Shown in pieces: positions 43,666 through 53,005 of a stretch of DNA of 64,000 nt; position 1 is the first letter of the stretch, and each line of letters starts with the position of its first letter. Below the pieces are notes generated by a model. That model saw only the letters and a program-made list of their open reading frames with translations, did no database searches and was not told where the DNA came from. The DNA is taken from NCBI RefSeq assembly GCF_022234545.1, contig NZ_JAIEUI010000009.1, positions 186,001 through 250,000 of the forward strand. The letters run 5' to 3'. Both the position numbers and the translations under genes were made by a program. The DNA comes from Paenibacillus piscarius (GTDB taxonomy: Bacteria > Bacillota > Bacilli > Paenibacillales > Paenibacillaceae).

Positions 43666-45303
43666 TTATAAACCTGTATTGGGATGGATAATTCTATCGT
43701 CACGTATACCTATCCGGGATGCGATATAAGACATGGCCCACATTCTGCCTGCTGGCCCAAGGGTTCTGAACAACAGGTCTCCTGCATTAAATACACGCCC
43801 TTGCTTCACGGCTTCGAGTGAGCACCATTCCGGGGATGACAGCAGAGTGTCTAACCGTTGCCTGGATTCAGGGGTAGCGTCAACAGCCAGAAAAATGTAA
43901 TCCGGATTATACCGGGGAAGCTCAGAAAGCTCAAAATCAACAGCCCAGGTTTGTTCCAGCAAGGAGTGGGGCGGACGTAGTCCAAGCTCTCTGTACAGAA
44001 GCGTTCCTGTCTGATTGGAGGTGCCGTACAGGCGGTAGAATTCAGAGCTGACTCTAATGAAAGAAACCGCTGGGAGCTCATCCCGTTCCCCCAGTCTCAA
44101 TCTAAAAATATGCTTCTGCTCGGTGTAGCTGTTCACCCAGTCCTCCGCCTGCTGCTCTCTGCCCAGAATACGGGCTAACCGGAATAACTGCTGCTCCACA
44201 TGATCCGTATGCGGAAGGACAACCGTCGGGGCGATGGATTCCGGCACCTCGCCTGGCAGCAGGCGGTCGCTTCCTATAATCAAATCAGGTCTGATATAGG
44301 CCAGCTTCTCATAGTTCAACCGGGAGCCGCTCAAGCGGACAATCTCCTGCTCCTGTGAATTCAGCTTAGGCAGGGCAACATTTCTTGACACCCGCTCCCG
44401 GTAAGACAGTGCTGCGACTGGAGTCAGCCCAAGGGTCATCAGGTAATCATCCAATCCATAATAAAGCACAGCAATACGGATATGGCGGTTCTTGAGATAG
44501 CTGGCCGGAGCTACTCCTTCCGATTTTTTGAACACCCGGCTGAAATAATGCTCGTCCCTGTAACCGACTTCTTTGGCGACCTGCTTGACCCGTTCGGAGG
44601 AGAACAGCAGTTGCTTGGCTCTTCTGATCCGTTCCTGCAGCAAATAGGCCATGGGTGTCTTGTCTGTAAGCTGTCTGAAGGCTCTGATAAAATGATTGGT
44701 GCTCAGCCCGGCCATCTGTGCCAGCTGCGCGACTGTAAGCTGTTTGCTGTAATTCTTCTTCATATAATCCAGTACAATGTCCATCCCCGCCGCCTTGCCT
44801 GGCAAGAGGCGGTCATGTGGCTGGATAAGCATCGCGAGCAGCTGCTGCAGCCGGTACTTTGCGCGCATGATATCCTCCAGGTCCCGGGTACGCTGGAATG
44901 CTGTGGCTTGACGTATGATTTCTGCGGCACGCGGATGGCCGTATACTTCAAGCTTTCCGCTTACCTGGAACCGTGGAGGATGGAGGCCCTGATGCCTGCG
45001 GTTATTACTTAGCTGCATACAGGAGAAGAATATAACTATGTAACGTACAGCTCCCGTGGACAGAGCTTTGCCTTCCACCGCCGATCCCGGCAGCACCAGG
45101 AAGAAGTCTCCTTTATTCGCTGTAAGCGGTACTGCGTTGAGGGTGATTTGCCCTTTGCCCTCGGTTATATAGCATAATGCATAGTGATGAAGGACTCTCC
45201 GGGGCAACAGATTCCCTTCTGCATTACTGCAGGTATAGCTGTGTACTCCTGAGAAAAATAAGCGCTCCGGTCTAAATGCTGCTGGCGGAATATCGGGCGA
45301 CAT
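43666..45303 (-). CDS. AraC regulator fused to a siderophore-binding domain (Btr-like)
   Basis: A 545-residue protein. An N-terminal cupin-like part (about 15-130) is followed by an AraC double HTH (about 155-255: QLTVAQLAQMAGLSTNHFIRAFRQLTD and VKQVAKEVGYRDEHYFSRVFKKSEGVAPASYL). A C-terminal Peripla_BP_2 domain (about 265-545) follows. This is the architecture of Bacillus Btr, which binds a ferri-siderophore in the cytoplasm and activates its uptake genes. It probably activates the adjacent siderophore genes. The start MSPDIPP follows GAGGGGGGG on the minus strand. Confidence 0.88.
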   Translation of the reverse strand: MSPDIPPAAFRPERLFFSGVHSYTCSNAEGNLLPRRVLHHYALCYITEGKGQITLNAVPLTANKGDFFLVLPGSAVEGKALSTGAVRYIVIFFSCMQLSNNRRHQGLHPPRFQVSGKLEVYGHPRAAEIIRQATAFQRTRDLEDIMRAKYRLQQLLAMLIQPHDRLLPGKAAGMDIVLDYMKKNYSKQLTVAQLAQMAGLSTNHFIRAFRQLTDKTPMAYLLQERIRRAKQLLFSSERVKQVAKEVGYRDEHYFSRVFKKSEGVAPASYLKNRHIRIAVLYYGLDDYLMTLGLTPVAALSYRERVSRNVALPKLNSQEQEIVRLSGSRLNYEKLAYIRPDLIIGSDRLLPGEVPESIAPTVVLPHTDHVEQQLFRLARILGREQQAEDWVNSYTEQKHIFRLRLGERDELPAVSFIRVSSEFYRLYGTSNQTGTLLYRELGLRPPHSLLEQTWAVDFELSELPRYNPDYIFLAVDATPESRQRLDTLLSSPEWCSLEAVKQGRVFNAGDLLFRTLGPAGRMWAMSYIASRIGIRDDRIIHPNTGL

Positions 45304-45393
45304 AAGTTCCCCCCCTCTCTGCGGGCAGATCCAAGAGACGCTCCGGCGGCAAGCCTGCAACCGGACGTCCCTTAGGTGATGTCTATATGGGCT

Positions 45394-46404
45394 TCAAGTC
45401 TCGTAAATCACAGTGCCAGTCTCGCCGAGGTCGTAGCTGTGGATGGAGCTGAGCTCGCTGCGGAAGGCCTCTGAGCGCAGAATATCGAGGACTGCGCCGA
45501 TCCACGGCTCATTCTCGGGCTTCTTGACCATGACCAGATCGTAGCACTCCCGGATCAGCGGGATGAAGTCGATGCCGTCTACGATTCTGGCGGCCTTCTC
45601 CGTGCCGATGCCGACATCGGCTCCGCCCCGGGCCACCATGCCCGCCACGGCCAGATGGCTGTTCTCTTCATTAGTGTAGCCGTTCAGGCGGGAGGACGGA
45701 ATGCCATGCAGGCGGAGCTGTTCGTCCAGCAGCACCCGCGCCCCGGAGCCGCGTTCACGGTTAATCAGCGTCAGCCCGCTCTGCTGGAGGTCACTCCAGC
45801 CGCGGATGCCGCGCGGGTTGCCCTTCTGTACATAGAAGCCGGCACTGCGGGTCAGCAGATGCACCACGATATAGGACAAGCCTGTAAGCAGCCTGCGGAT
45901 ATACGGCAGGTTATATTCGCCGGTGTCGCCGTCCAGCAGATGGGTGCTGACGATGTCCGATTCGCCCTGGTACATGGCGATGAGGCTGTCCAGGCTGCCG
46001 GCATAAGAGCGGAGCGGGCGGGTGGACGGCAGCGTCCGCTCCAGATGGGTCGCCAGAATATCAAGCGACATATCCTGGCCGGTGATGACCACATTCACCC
46101 CGCTGCTCTTCAGGGTGTGGGGCGGCGGCGAAGCGAAGGCCTGGTAGGGTGCCGCGAAGGGGCCGGGCGTCTGGGCCGGCGGAGCCTCCTGCACGCCGCT
46201 TCCGGGAAGCGGGGGCGTGTAAGCCCCGCTGCTGCGAGAATTCTGCTTGTACCGCTCCAGATCGGAGTGGTCCACGCGCATCTGCTTGCCGACCCGGTAA
46301 GAGGGCAACTCGCCTTTTTTGATCAGATCATAGACCTTCAGCTTGGAGATCTTGAGCAGTCTGGCAATTTCCTCGGTCGTATATGAAGTGTTATTATCGG
46401 ACAT
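45394..46404 (-). CDS. Excisionase-type HTH fused to a periplasmic-binding-protein-like domain
   Basis: A 336-residue regulator. Residues 1-55 form an excisionase/MerR-like HTH (YTTEEIARLLKISKLKVYDLIKKGELPSYRVG). A Pro/Ala-rich linker (about 60-95) follows. Residues 100-330 form a PBP_like domain (VVITGQDMSLDILATHLE, SHLAVAGMVARGGADVGIGTEKAA), related to ModA-type binding proteins. Members are suspected to sense molybdate or similar oxyanions; no ligand is established here. GGGAGGG precedes the ATG at 46404. Confidence 0.8.
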   Translation of the reverse strand: MSDNNTSYTTEEIARLLKISKLKVYDLIKKGELPSYRVGKQMRVDHSDLERYKQNSRSSGAYTPPLPGSGVQEAPPAQTPGPFAAPYQAFASPPPHTLKSSGVNVVITGQDMSLDILATHLERTLPSTRPLRSYAGSLDSLIAMYQGESDIVSTHLLDGDTGEYNLPYIRRLLTGLSYIVVHLLTRSAGFYVQKGNPRGIRGWSDLQQSGLTLINRERGSGARVLLDEQLRLHGIPSSRLNGYTNEENSHLAVAGMVARGGADVGIGTEKAARIVDGIDFIPLIRECYDLVMVKKPENEPWIGAVLDILRSEAFRSELSSIHSYDLGETGTVIYET

Positions 46405-46540
46405 CTGATTACCCTCCCAGGGGATGAACTGCAGCAGATTCACAACTGTCTTATCTTGCTCAAGACTACCTTATTTCGTGAGCCTGTGCAATCCGGGAAG
46501 ACAGGAACGTGCCGGGAGGGGAAGGCGGAAGTCACGCGGA

Positions 46541-47326
46541 TTAATAGTCCGTATGCCGGTCCGTCTTCGCCTGCTGCACATCGGATAACTGAATCAGCTC
46601 GGAGACGGTGACGAACCGGAACCCCTGCTTCGTAAGCTCGGGCAGGATGATCTTCAGCGCCTCCTTCGTCTGCGAAGGTCCGTGCACATGGTCGTGGAAC
46701 AGCACGATGTCGCCGCTCTTGGCATTGCGGATGACGTGGCTGGAGATGTTCCATACTCCGGGACGGTTCCAGTCGCGTGTATCCTGATGCCAGGACCAGA
46801 GCACCGGCTTCAGGCCCATGCTGTTGGACACATCAACCAGGGTCTCATCATACATGCCGCCCGGCGGCCGGAACAGGCTGCTGTGCCTGCCGGATACCTT
46901 CATGATCTCCTGCTCGGTCAGCTCCAGCTCCTCCTGAATCTGGCGGCTGGAGATCGGTTTTTTGAAATAGACATGGTTATAGGTATGGTTCGCCAGCTCA
47001 TGGCCTTCGTCAATGACGCGTCGGGCCACTTCGGGATAAGCGGCGATCCGTTTGCCGATGGCGAAGAAGGTACATTTCGCATCGTACTGATGCAGCACCT
47101 CCAGGATGCTGTCTGTCTCCAGCGGGTCCGGTCCGTCATCGAACGTTAAGGCAATCACCTTCTGGCTGGTGCGCACCTCCCAGATCATATCGCCCCGCTC
47201 CTCATAGTAATAGCGGTTCTTGGCCTTATTCGGACTGCCCCCCGCAATCGCGGAAGAGCTGTTCAGGAGCAACAGCGCAGCAAGGACTGCGGCAGTTGTC
47301 CGGGTACTTGTTCTTATGCGTCTCAA
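46541..47326 (-). CDS. Secreted polysaccharide deacetylase (NodB/CE4)
   Basis: A 261-residue CE4 enzyme. Signal peptide 1-29. Motif 1 is TFDDGPDP (catalytic D63, metal D64); motif 2 is HTYNH (H114, H118); motif 3 FRPPGG; motif 4 WSWHQDTRDW; motif 5 LFHDH. It would deacetylate N-acetylglucosamine in peptidoglycan or another polymer. It is divergent from the dGTPase gene. Confidence 0.9.
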   Translation of the reverse strand: MRRIRTSTRTTAAVLAALLLLNSSSAIAGGSPNKAKNRYYYEERGDMIWEVRTSQKVIALTFDDGPDPLETDSILEVLHQYDAKCTFFAIGKRIAAYPEVARRVIDEGHELANHTYNHVYFKKPISSRQIQEELELTEQEIMKVSGRHSSLFRPPGGMYDETLVDVSNSMGLKPVLWSWHQDTRDWNRPGVWNISSHVIRNAKSGDIVLFHDHVHGPSQTKEALKIILPELTKQGFRFVTVSELIQLSDVQQAKTDRHTDY

Positions 47327-47470
47327 TTCAGTTCACTCCACACTTGTGTCATTAATAAGCGGTCTGACTGCCGTAATTCTTAGAATGCACCATCTGCGCC
47401 GGTTACTATGCATCCTGTGCAGCTGCACAATTAACAGGATTAATGCGTGAAAGTTCCCCCGGAAATGACT

Positions 47471-47476
47471 TATAAT
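47471..47476 (+). promoter_or_regulatory. Probable -10 element of the dGTPase gene
   Basis: TATAAT 40 bases before the ATG at 47516. The -35 is poor (TGAAAG at about 47448). Its position argues against the longer frame that begins at 47447. Confidence 0.4.
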
Positions 47477-47515
47477 ATACTACTAAATACAGATCAAGGA
47501 ATAGGGGCAGCGGAG

Positions 47516-48925
47516 ATGACACTGATTGAGCAAAGAGAGCATAGACAATATCCCGAAGTGACCAAGCTGGAGACCTCCAGAGCCGCATATGAGCGTGATT
47601 ATTCGCGTCTGATCCATTCGCCGACCTTCCGCCGGCTGCAGGGCAAATCCCAGGTGTTCGGAGCCGGAACCGGGGATTATTACCGGACGCGCCTGACCCA
47701 TTCGCTGGAGGTGGCGCAGATCGCCCGCGAAGCTGCCAAAAGCCTGCTGCGGTCTTATCCCGGAGTGGAGACGGCCGCAGCGGAGAACCCGGGGCTGGTG
47801 ATTGATCCTGAGGTCGTGGAGTGCGCAGCCATCGCCCATGATTTCGGGCATCCCCCGTTCGGGCATAAGGGCGAGGAGGTGCTGGACAGCCTGCTGGAGA
47901 AGCTGATCGTCCGCAAGACGGCGGAGGCCGTGACGACATCCGGCGCAGGTCCTGTTCAGCAGCAGACGATCCATGAGAGCATGAAGCGCAAGTATGAGCA
48001 TTTTGAAGGTAATGCCCATAACTTCCGCCTGATTATGTTCCTGGAGAAGCGCGAGAATATCGATGGCCTGAACCTCTCAGACGCGGTACTGCTCGGCATT
48101 AACAAATATCCGTTCCCGGGAACGGTGCTCAAGAAAGGGATGTACCTGCATGAATGGGAGTATATCCACGAGATCCGCAGCCAGTGGGGCATTCCCGCCG
48201 GCAAGAAGACGCTGGAAGCGCAGCTTATGGACCTGTGTGACGATATTGCCTATTCGGCGCATGACCTGGAGGACGGCATCAAGGCCGGGAAGATTGAGGT
48301 GCATGAGCATTTCATGCATGACGACTATATCCAGCGCCTGATTGTGGAGAAAATCACCACACTTGAGGATGCCTTCTGGTCCGGCTGGAACAAGTCGGCG
48401 ATCCGCTTCAAGGTGGAGGAGGTGCTGAATTCATTCCTGCGCGTCTGGAAGGAGAAGATGCCCACCTGTGAGAATGACTATTCCCGCACCCGCCGTGAAG
48501 TCAAGGCTTATTGGGTCAGCACCTTCGTCGCCAGCCTTGGCGTTATAGAGGACGGGGACTGGAAGAAGGTTACCTTCATTAAAGAAGGCAAAGAGGATGA
48601 GGATATGCTGCGCACTGTCAGCGTCCTCAAAAGCTTCGCCTGGGTCACCATGATCCGCGATCTGCGTGTGCAGCGCCTCCAGAAACGGAGCGAATGGATT
48701 CTGCGGCGGCTGTGGGAGGCGTTCCTCGACCCCGAGACTTCCCGGAGCATCATTCCGTCAGACTGGCTGCAGCGTTTCGAGAAGGACCAGCGGTCGGCGA
48801 GACCGATCTGGACCTGGGAGCATATGGTGACTGATTATATCGCCGGAATGACCGATGCGTTTGCCGAGAAAATCTACAATGAGCTATACGGGCTGAAGGT
48901 GGGCTCGATTTACGATCTGGATTAA
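47516..48925 (+). CDS. dgt: dGTP triphosphohydrolase-like HD protein
   Basis: A 469-residue dNTP triphosphohydrolase. The family N-terminus RLIHSPTFRRLQGKSQVF is followed by HD-domain metal ligands: H62 (TRLTHSLEVAQIAREA), H108-D109 (IAHDFGHPPFGHKGEE) and a distal Asp in MDLCDDIAYSAHDLEDG. It hydrolyses dGTP or other dNTPs to the nucleoside and triphosphate. The ATG at 47516 is chosen because a -10 element lies between it and the earlier in-frame ATG. Confidence 0.9.
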   Translation: MTLIEQREHRQYPEVTKLETSRAAYERDYSRLIHSPTFRRLQGKSQVFGAGTGDYYRTRLTHSLEVAQIAREAAKSLLRSYPGVETAAAENPGLVIDPEVVECAAIAHDFGHPPFGHKGEEVLDSLLEKLIVRKTAEAVTTSGAGPVQQQTIHESMKRKYEHFEGNAHNFRLIMFLEKRENIDGLNLSDAVLLGINKYPFPGTVLKKGMYLHEWEYIHEIRSQWGIPAGKKTLEAQLMDLCDDIAYSAHDLEDGIKAGKIEVHEHFMHDDYIQRLIVEKITTLEDAFWSGWNKSAIRFKVEEVLNSFLRVWKEKMPTCENDYSRTRREVKAYWVSTFVASLGVIEDGDWKKVTFIKEGKEDEDMLRTVSVLKSFAWVTMIRDLRVQRLQKRSEWILRRLWEAFLDPETSRSIIPSDWLQRFEKDQRSARPIWTWEHMVTDYIAGMTDAFAEKIYNELYGLKVGSIYDLD

Positions 48926-48949
48926 TTAGAAGCTCCGGCGGGTTCTCTG

Positions 48950-48975
48950 CCTGCCAGCCGCCCCCGGCTGGCAGG
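48950..48975 (+). terminator. Hairpin after dgt
   Basis: CCTGCCAGCCG / CGGCTGGCAGG, 11-bp perfect stem with a C4 loop but no T-run. A possible terminator or 3'-end stabiliser. Confidence 0.45.
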
Positions 48976-49128
48976 TAAAACCTTACATGCCGCAATATAT
49001 ACATTTTTAGCTTCCAGCTGCCGAAATAGTACATAACGCCTATTTAGTTTGGCTTTTTGCGAAATAAGCATGGTGCTAAATGGGGAATTATGTAACAATT
49101 TCGGAGAGAATCAGGGGGGCATACAGGT

Positions 49129-50913
49129 ATGGGGAAAGGTCAACGGCCGAAGGGCCTGTTCGGAAGAGACGGGAGCGGAGCAGGCAGGCAAGGCCAGGCG
49201 AGCTTGTTAAAAGGCAGAAAAGGGATCGGCTTCAAGATTGCCTCCGGGTACATAACTTTGGCGATACTAGTATTGATAAGCGGAGTGGTTGCGCTTTATC
49301 ATATGAATGGTATGCAAAAGAACACAGGAAATGTGATTGATCACATTATTCCTGAGCTTAACCGGATTCATAATGTCAATTACCTTACAGAGCATGTACT
49401 GTCCATCAGCCTGAATCATATGCTGAATACTGATGCGGCGAGCCTGAAAGCGCTTGAGGCAGAGCGTCAGGAGTTCATCAGCAGAGTGGCGGATACGCTG
49501 CAGGAATATAGAGCTAACCTGAAAGAGACACAGGAGCTCACCCAACTGGAGTCGCTGACATCGAAATGGAATGAGTTCCTGCGCGTCAATGATCAGGCGA
49601 TTCAGCACAGCAGTGCCGGAGAAAAGCAGCTCGCCCTGGAGGTTTCGCTCAAAGGGGTAGAGGTGTTCAATACGATGCAGGTCGATCTGGATGCGCTGGT
49701 TGCGCACAGTCAGAAGGATGCAGAGAATGAAGGTAAAATTTCTGCGGAAATATTCCGCAATTCACTGACCATTAATATAGTGACTATATTAATCGTTCTG
49801 CTGGTTATCGGTGTGATCAGCGCAGTCATCCGCCGTACGATCATCCAGCCGCTGAAGAAGGTAACGGCGCAGGTGCAGCAGATATCCGGCGGCGACCTGA
49901 CGGCGGAAGACACACTAATCCGCAATGAAGATGAGATCGGCCTGCTGGCTAAGACTGTCAATGAGACTAACCGGACGCTGCGGGAAATGGTCAGCCGGAT
50001 CAGAGAGGTCTCCAGAGTCATCACGGAGCAGGGCGATGAGCTGATGCATTCGATTGCGGAGACCAAGGAGGGCAGCAGCCAGATCGCTCTGACGATGGAG
50101 GAGCTGGCTACAGCCTCCGGCAGCCAGGCGGAAGCAGCGGTGGATGCCTCCAAGGCGGTAGAGGCGCTGAACACATTAATTGAGAATTTTGCCGGCCGGG
50201 GCACAGACTTGTCTCTTCATTCGGAGCAGGTGCGGCAAAAAGGCGAAAAAGGCCGGGAACTGATGGAAAGCTCGGTTGCCTATATGAATGAGATTGCAGA
50301 AGCCGTCTCGCAATCTATGGAAACGGTGGAAGAGCTGAATCATAAGAACGAGGGGATCTTCCGGCTGGTCGGCTCCATCCGCAGCATCTCGGAGCAGACG
50401 CATCTGCTGGCCATCAATGCCGCGATCGAAGCGGCCAGAGCCGGAGACAGCGGCCGCGGCTTCGCGGTTGTGGCCCAGGAGGTCCGCAAGCTCTCAGAGG
50501 ATGTGCAGCGGACCGTATCGGAGATCACGGAGATTACGCAAGGCATCCAGCATGACTCCAGAGCCATGGTGGAGCAGCTGCGCGGCGGGGTCGTCAAGAC
50601 CGAGGAAGGCAGCCGGCAGATTGTTGAGACCGGCGAAGCCTTGGCCGAGATCAACGGCTCGGTGAGCGCAATGTCGGTGACGATCGATGACATGGGACAG
50701 GATCTGCAGCAGATGACCGGAGCCAGCGAGACGATGAATGAGTTCAGCCAGCATATCTCGGCACTCTCCCAGCAGTCGGCGGCAGGGGTCGAGGAGACCT
50801 CAGCGTCTGCACATCAGCAGCTGACCTCCACCGCCGCCGTTGCGGACGGCATCGGCCAGCTCAAGCTCCAGCTTGCCGAGCTTAAGGATTCGGTGACCCG
50901 CTTCCAGGTGTGA
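49129..50913 (+). CDS. Methyl-accepting chemotaxis protein
   Basis: A 594-residue chemoreceptor. A basic N-terminal tail (1-35), TM1 (about 38-58), a four-helix-bundle sensor (about 60-200, 4HB_MCP_1), TM2 (about 205-228), HAMP (about 228-282) and a signalling domain follow. The hairpin tip is SEQTHLLAINAAIEAARAGDSGRGFAVVAQEVRKLSEDV. AGGGGGG precedes the ATG. The signal sensed is unknown. Confidence 0.92.
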   Translation: MGKGQRPKGLFGRDGSGAGRQGQASLLKGRKGIGFKIASGYITLAILVLISGVVALYHMNGMQKNTGNVIDHIIPELNRIHNVNYLTEHVLSISLNHMLNTDAASLKALEAERQEFISRVADTLQEYRANLKETQELTQLESLTSKWNEFLRVNDQAIQHSSAGEKQLALEVSLKGVEVFNTMQVDLDALVAHSQKDAENEGKISAEIFRNSLTINIVTILIVLLVIGVISAVIRRTIIQPLKKVTAQVQQISGGDLTAEDTLIRNEDEIGLLAKTVNETNRTLREMVSRIREVSRVITEQGDELMHSIAETKEGSSQIALTMEELATASGSQAEAAVDASKAVEALNTLIENFAGRGTDLSLHSEQVRQKGEKGRELMESSVAYMNEIAEAVSQSMETVEELNHKNEGIFRLVGSIRSISEQTHLLAINAAIEAARAGDSGRGFAVVAQEVRKLSEDVQRTVSEITEITQGIQHDSRAMVEQLRGGVVKTEEGSRQIVETGEALAEINGSVSAMSVTIDDMGQDLQQMTGASETMNEFSQHISALSQQSAAGVEETSASAHQQLTSTAAVADGIGQLKLQLAELKDSVTRFQV

Positions 50914-50932
50914 ACGGAATAAGTGCATACGA

Positions 50933-50965
50933 AACAGCCTCTGCTTAATTTAGCAGGGGCTGTTC
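50933..50965 (+). terminator. Hairpin after the chemoreceptor gene
   Basis: AACAGCCTCTGCT / AGCAGGGGCTGTT, 13-bp stem with one wobble; only TT follows, so termination may be inefficient. Confidence 0.55.
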
Positions 50966-50982
50966 ATGTATTGCAGGAGCTG

Positions 50983-51165
50983 AAATCCTGCACTAAATGC
51001 AACATCTCTCGCGTCGAATAGACTCTAATCGGCAAATGTTGCATTCAAGTCAGCATTTCGCCTCCAAACTGCCGCTGAGTAGGACAAATCCTGCATTTCT
51101 TGCAGCATTTCACGCCAGCAGCCCATATTTATGCAGCCCGAGTTGCAATAGTTGCAACATTTCGC
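50983..51165. repeat. Intergenic repeat region with TGCAACAT/ATGTTGCA motifs
   Basis: Several short related elements: AAATCCTGCACTAAATGCAACAT (50983-51005 by position), an inverted ATGTTGCAT (51036-51044), AAATCCTGCATTTCTTGCAG (51086 on) and GTTGCAATAGTTGCAACAT (51142 on). ATGCAACAT and ATGTTGCAT can pair across a 30-base loop. A relative of the first element recurs at 63783-63803. The 50914-51269 gap holds only the terminator and these repeats. Confidence 0.7.
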
Positions 51166-51269
51166 TGAAGGAGGGCCTGGGCTTGCCACTCAAACGTGGG
51201 GGTCATCAAGTCCGCAAGTCCGCAAACCCGCATTCCCGCAAGCTAGTGCCCGAAATATCCACCACCGGC

Positions 51270-52226
51270 TTAGTACTGGCGGCTGTAATCCACCAGGTTA
51301 CGCGACGGCTTGCCGGATTCCCGGTAGGCCTTAATGTTCTCGACGAAGATGTCGACAATCCGGTCGGCGTAGCGGTCCGTGGCCCCGGCGCAGTGCGGGG
51401 TCATAATAACCTGCTCCATGCCCCAGAGCGGATGATCTTCAGGCAGCGGCTCGGTCTCGAAGACGTCCAGGCCTGCCCCGGCGAGCTGTCCGCTGTTCAG
51501 GGCAGCCATCAGATCATCCGTATGGGTTGTCGCCCCGCGGCCGATATTAATGTAATAAGCCCCTTGCTTCGCTGCACCGAAGATGTCACTGTCGAACAGG
51601 CCCTCGGTCTCATCGGTAATCGGCAGTGTATTGATGATGAAGTCAGCCTGGCTTACGGCTTCCTTCAGCTCTGCCGTGGTGAAGACCCGGTCGAAGTGCT
51701 CCGCCGGGCGTCCCGAGCGGCTTACACCGACCGTGTTCATGCGGAAGGCCTTGGCGATTCTCGCTGTCTCGCTGCCGATGGCCCCGGTCCCTGCGATGAC
51801 TGCCGTCTTGCCGGTCAGCTCACTCTCCTGACCGTCTGAGTGCCAGCGGCGGTTCTGCTGGTTGCGGATGGCCGTATGCAGATTGCGGGTGAACATCAGC
51901 ATAAATCCCATAATTACAGCAGTAATCGGTTCTGCATGGACGCCGCTGGCATTGGTCAGCAGAATCTCTCTGTCCTTCATGGCCTCAAGCGGCAGCTTCT
52001 CTACTCCGGCAGACCAGGCTTGTACCCAGCGAAGCGGCGAACCCTGGCGCAGCAGTGTATCCTTGATGCCTTTGCCCCAGCCGATAATAATCTCTGCACC
52101 GGCGAGCAGCTCAAGGTCCGGATTCCTGGAATCCGTGAGGGTCAGGGTATAATCTGGCGCAGCAGTCCGGATTCTGTCCTGTTGTCCGGAGGACAGAGGC
52201 TGCATACATACGATGGATCGGGTCAT
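51270..52226 (-). CDS. D-2-hydroxyacid dehydrogenase family protein
   Basis: A 318-residue NAD(P)-dependent dehydrogenase. The Rossmann motif GTGAIGSETA starts at residue 146. The catalytic Arg is in INIGRGA, the Glu in DVFETEPLPEDHPLW and the His in MTPHCAG, as in glyoxylate/hydroxypyruvate and related reductases. The substrate is not predictable. It stands alone between a repeat-rich gap and a divergent gene. Confidence 0.9.
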   Translation of the reverse strand: MTRSIVCMQPLSSGQQDRIRTAAPDYTLTLTDSRNPDLELLAGAEIIIGWGKGIKDTLLRQGSPLRWVQAWSAGVEKLPLEAMKDREILLTNASGVHAEPITAVIMGFMLMFTRNLHTAIRNQQNRRWHSDGQESELTGKTAVIAGTGAIGSETARIAKAFRMNTVGVSRSGRPAEHFDRVFTTAELKEAVSQADFIINTLPITDETEGLFDSDIFGAAKQGAYYINIGRGATTHTDDLMAALNSGQLAGAGLDVFETEPLPEDHPLWGMEQVIMTPHCAGATDRYADRIVDIFVENIKAYRESGKPSRNLVDYSRQY

Positions 52227-52310
52227 GGTGGTTCCCTCCTGTTCTACATTTCAGTAGAGAAATAGACGATAAGATAGGATAAGCATAACAAATCTGCCCG
52301 GAAAGGTGAA

Positions 52311-52937
52311 ATGATCATGAGACCGATGGAGCCAGAGCATGATACGGAACGCCTGTTTGTAGCGATACCCTTGCCGGAGGCTTTGAAAGATTATCTGAAA
52401 AATGAAGCCGCCCGGGTGTCCTCCAATTATAAATTTGCCAGATGGACACATTTCCAGGATTTCCATATTACGCTGCAATTTCTCGGGGATACCCCAAAGG
52501 AAGATATCCCGGCTCTGTATCAGGCGCTCAGCGGGGTGGCGGAGGCCAGCCGAAGCTTTCAATTGGAGCTTGGCCAGTGGGGCACCTTCGGCCTTCCAGA
52601 CACGCCAAGAGTGCTCTGGGCCGGGGTTTCCGGAGAACTAAGCCCCCTTCAGGAGCTGCAGAGCAGAGTGGTGTCTGCCACCCTTCCGTTAGGATTCCGG
52701 GCCGAGAGCCGAACATATAATCCCCATTTGACAGTGGCCCGTAAATACCGGGGAGAGCATGCGTTCGGGCTAACGGAGCTGGAAAATTTACGGGGAGATG
52801 GTGACATTTCACGTCAGGAACTTCCAGACTTAGGCTGGACGGTTGATAGGTTTGTGGTGTATGCTACCAGGATGTATGCCATTCCTATGTATGAAATGAC
52901 CGAAAAATTTACATTTCCCGCAGCACAAATCGGCTAG
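52311..52937 (+). CDS. thpR: RNA 2',3'-cyclic phosphodiesterase (2H family, ThpR)
   Basis: A 208-residue 2H phosphoesterase. The two HxTx motifs are HITL (H52) and HLTV (H139), and the N-terminal RLFVAIPLPEALKDYL is typical of ThpR/LigT. It opens 2',3'-cyclic phosphates on RNA ends; a physiological role is uncertain. GAAAGG precedes the ATG by six bases. Confidence 0.9.
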   Translation: MIMRPMEPEHDTERLFVAIPLPEALKDYLKNEAARVSSNYKFARWTHFQDFHITLQFLGDTPKEDIPALYQALSGVAEASRSFQLELGQWGTFGLPDTPRVLWAGVSGELSPLQELQSRVVSATLPLGFRAESRTYNPHLTVARKYRGEHAFGLTELENLRGDGDISRQELPDLGWTVDRFVVYATRMYAIPMYEMTEKFTFPAAQIG

Positions 52938-53005
52938 ATCAGTTTTCAAGGCTTCCATTTTCGGTTACATACAAGAGGAGTGTGCCGTAAAATAGGAGGT
53001 AAAAA

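Noticed and set aside
47447..47515. N-terminal extension of the dGTPase-like protein
   Set aside because: A -10 element (TATAAT at 47471) lies inside it, and family homology begins only after the later ATG.
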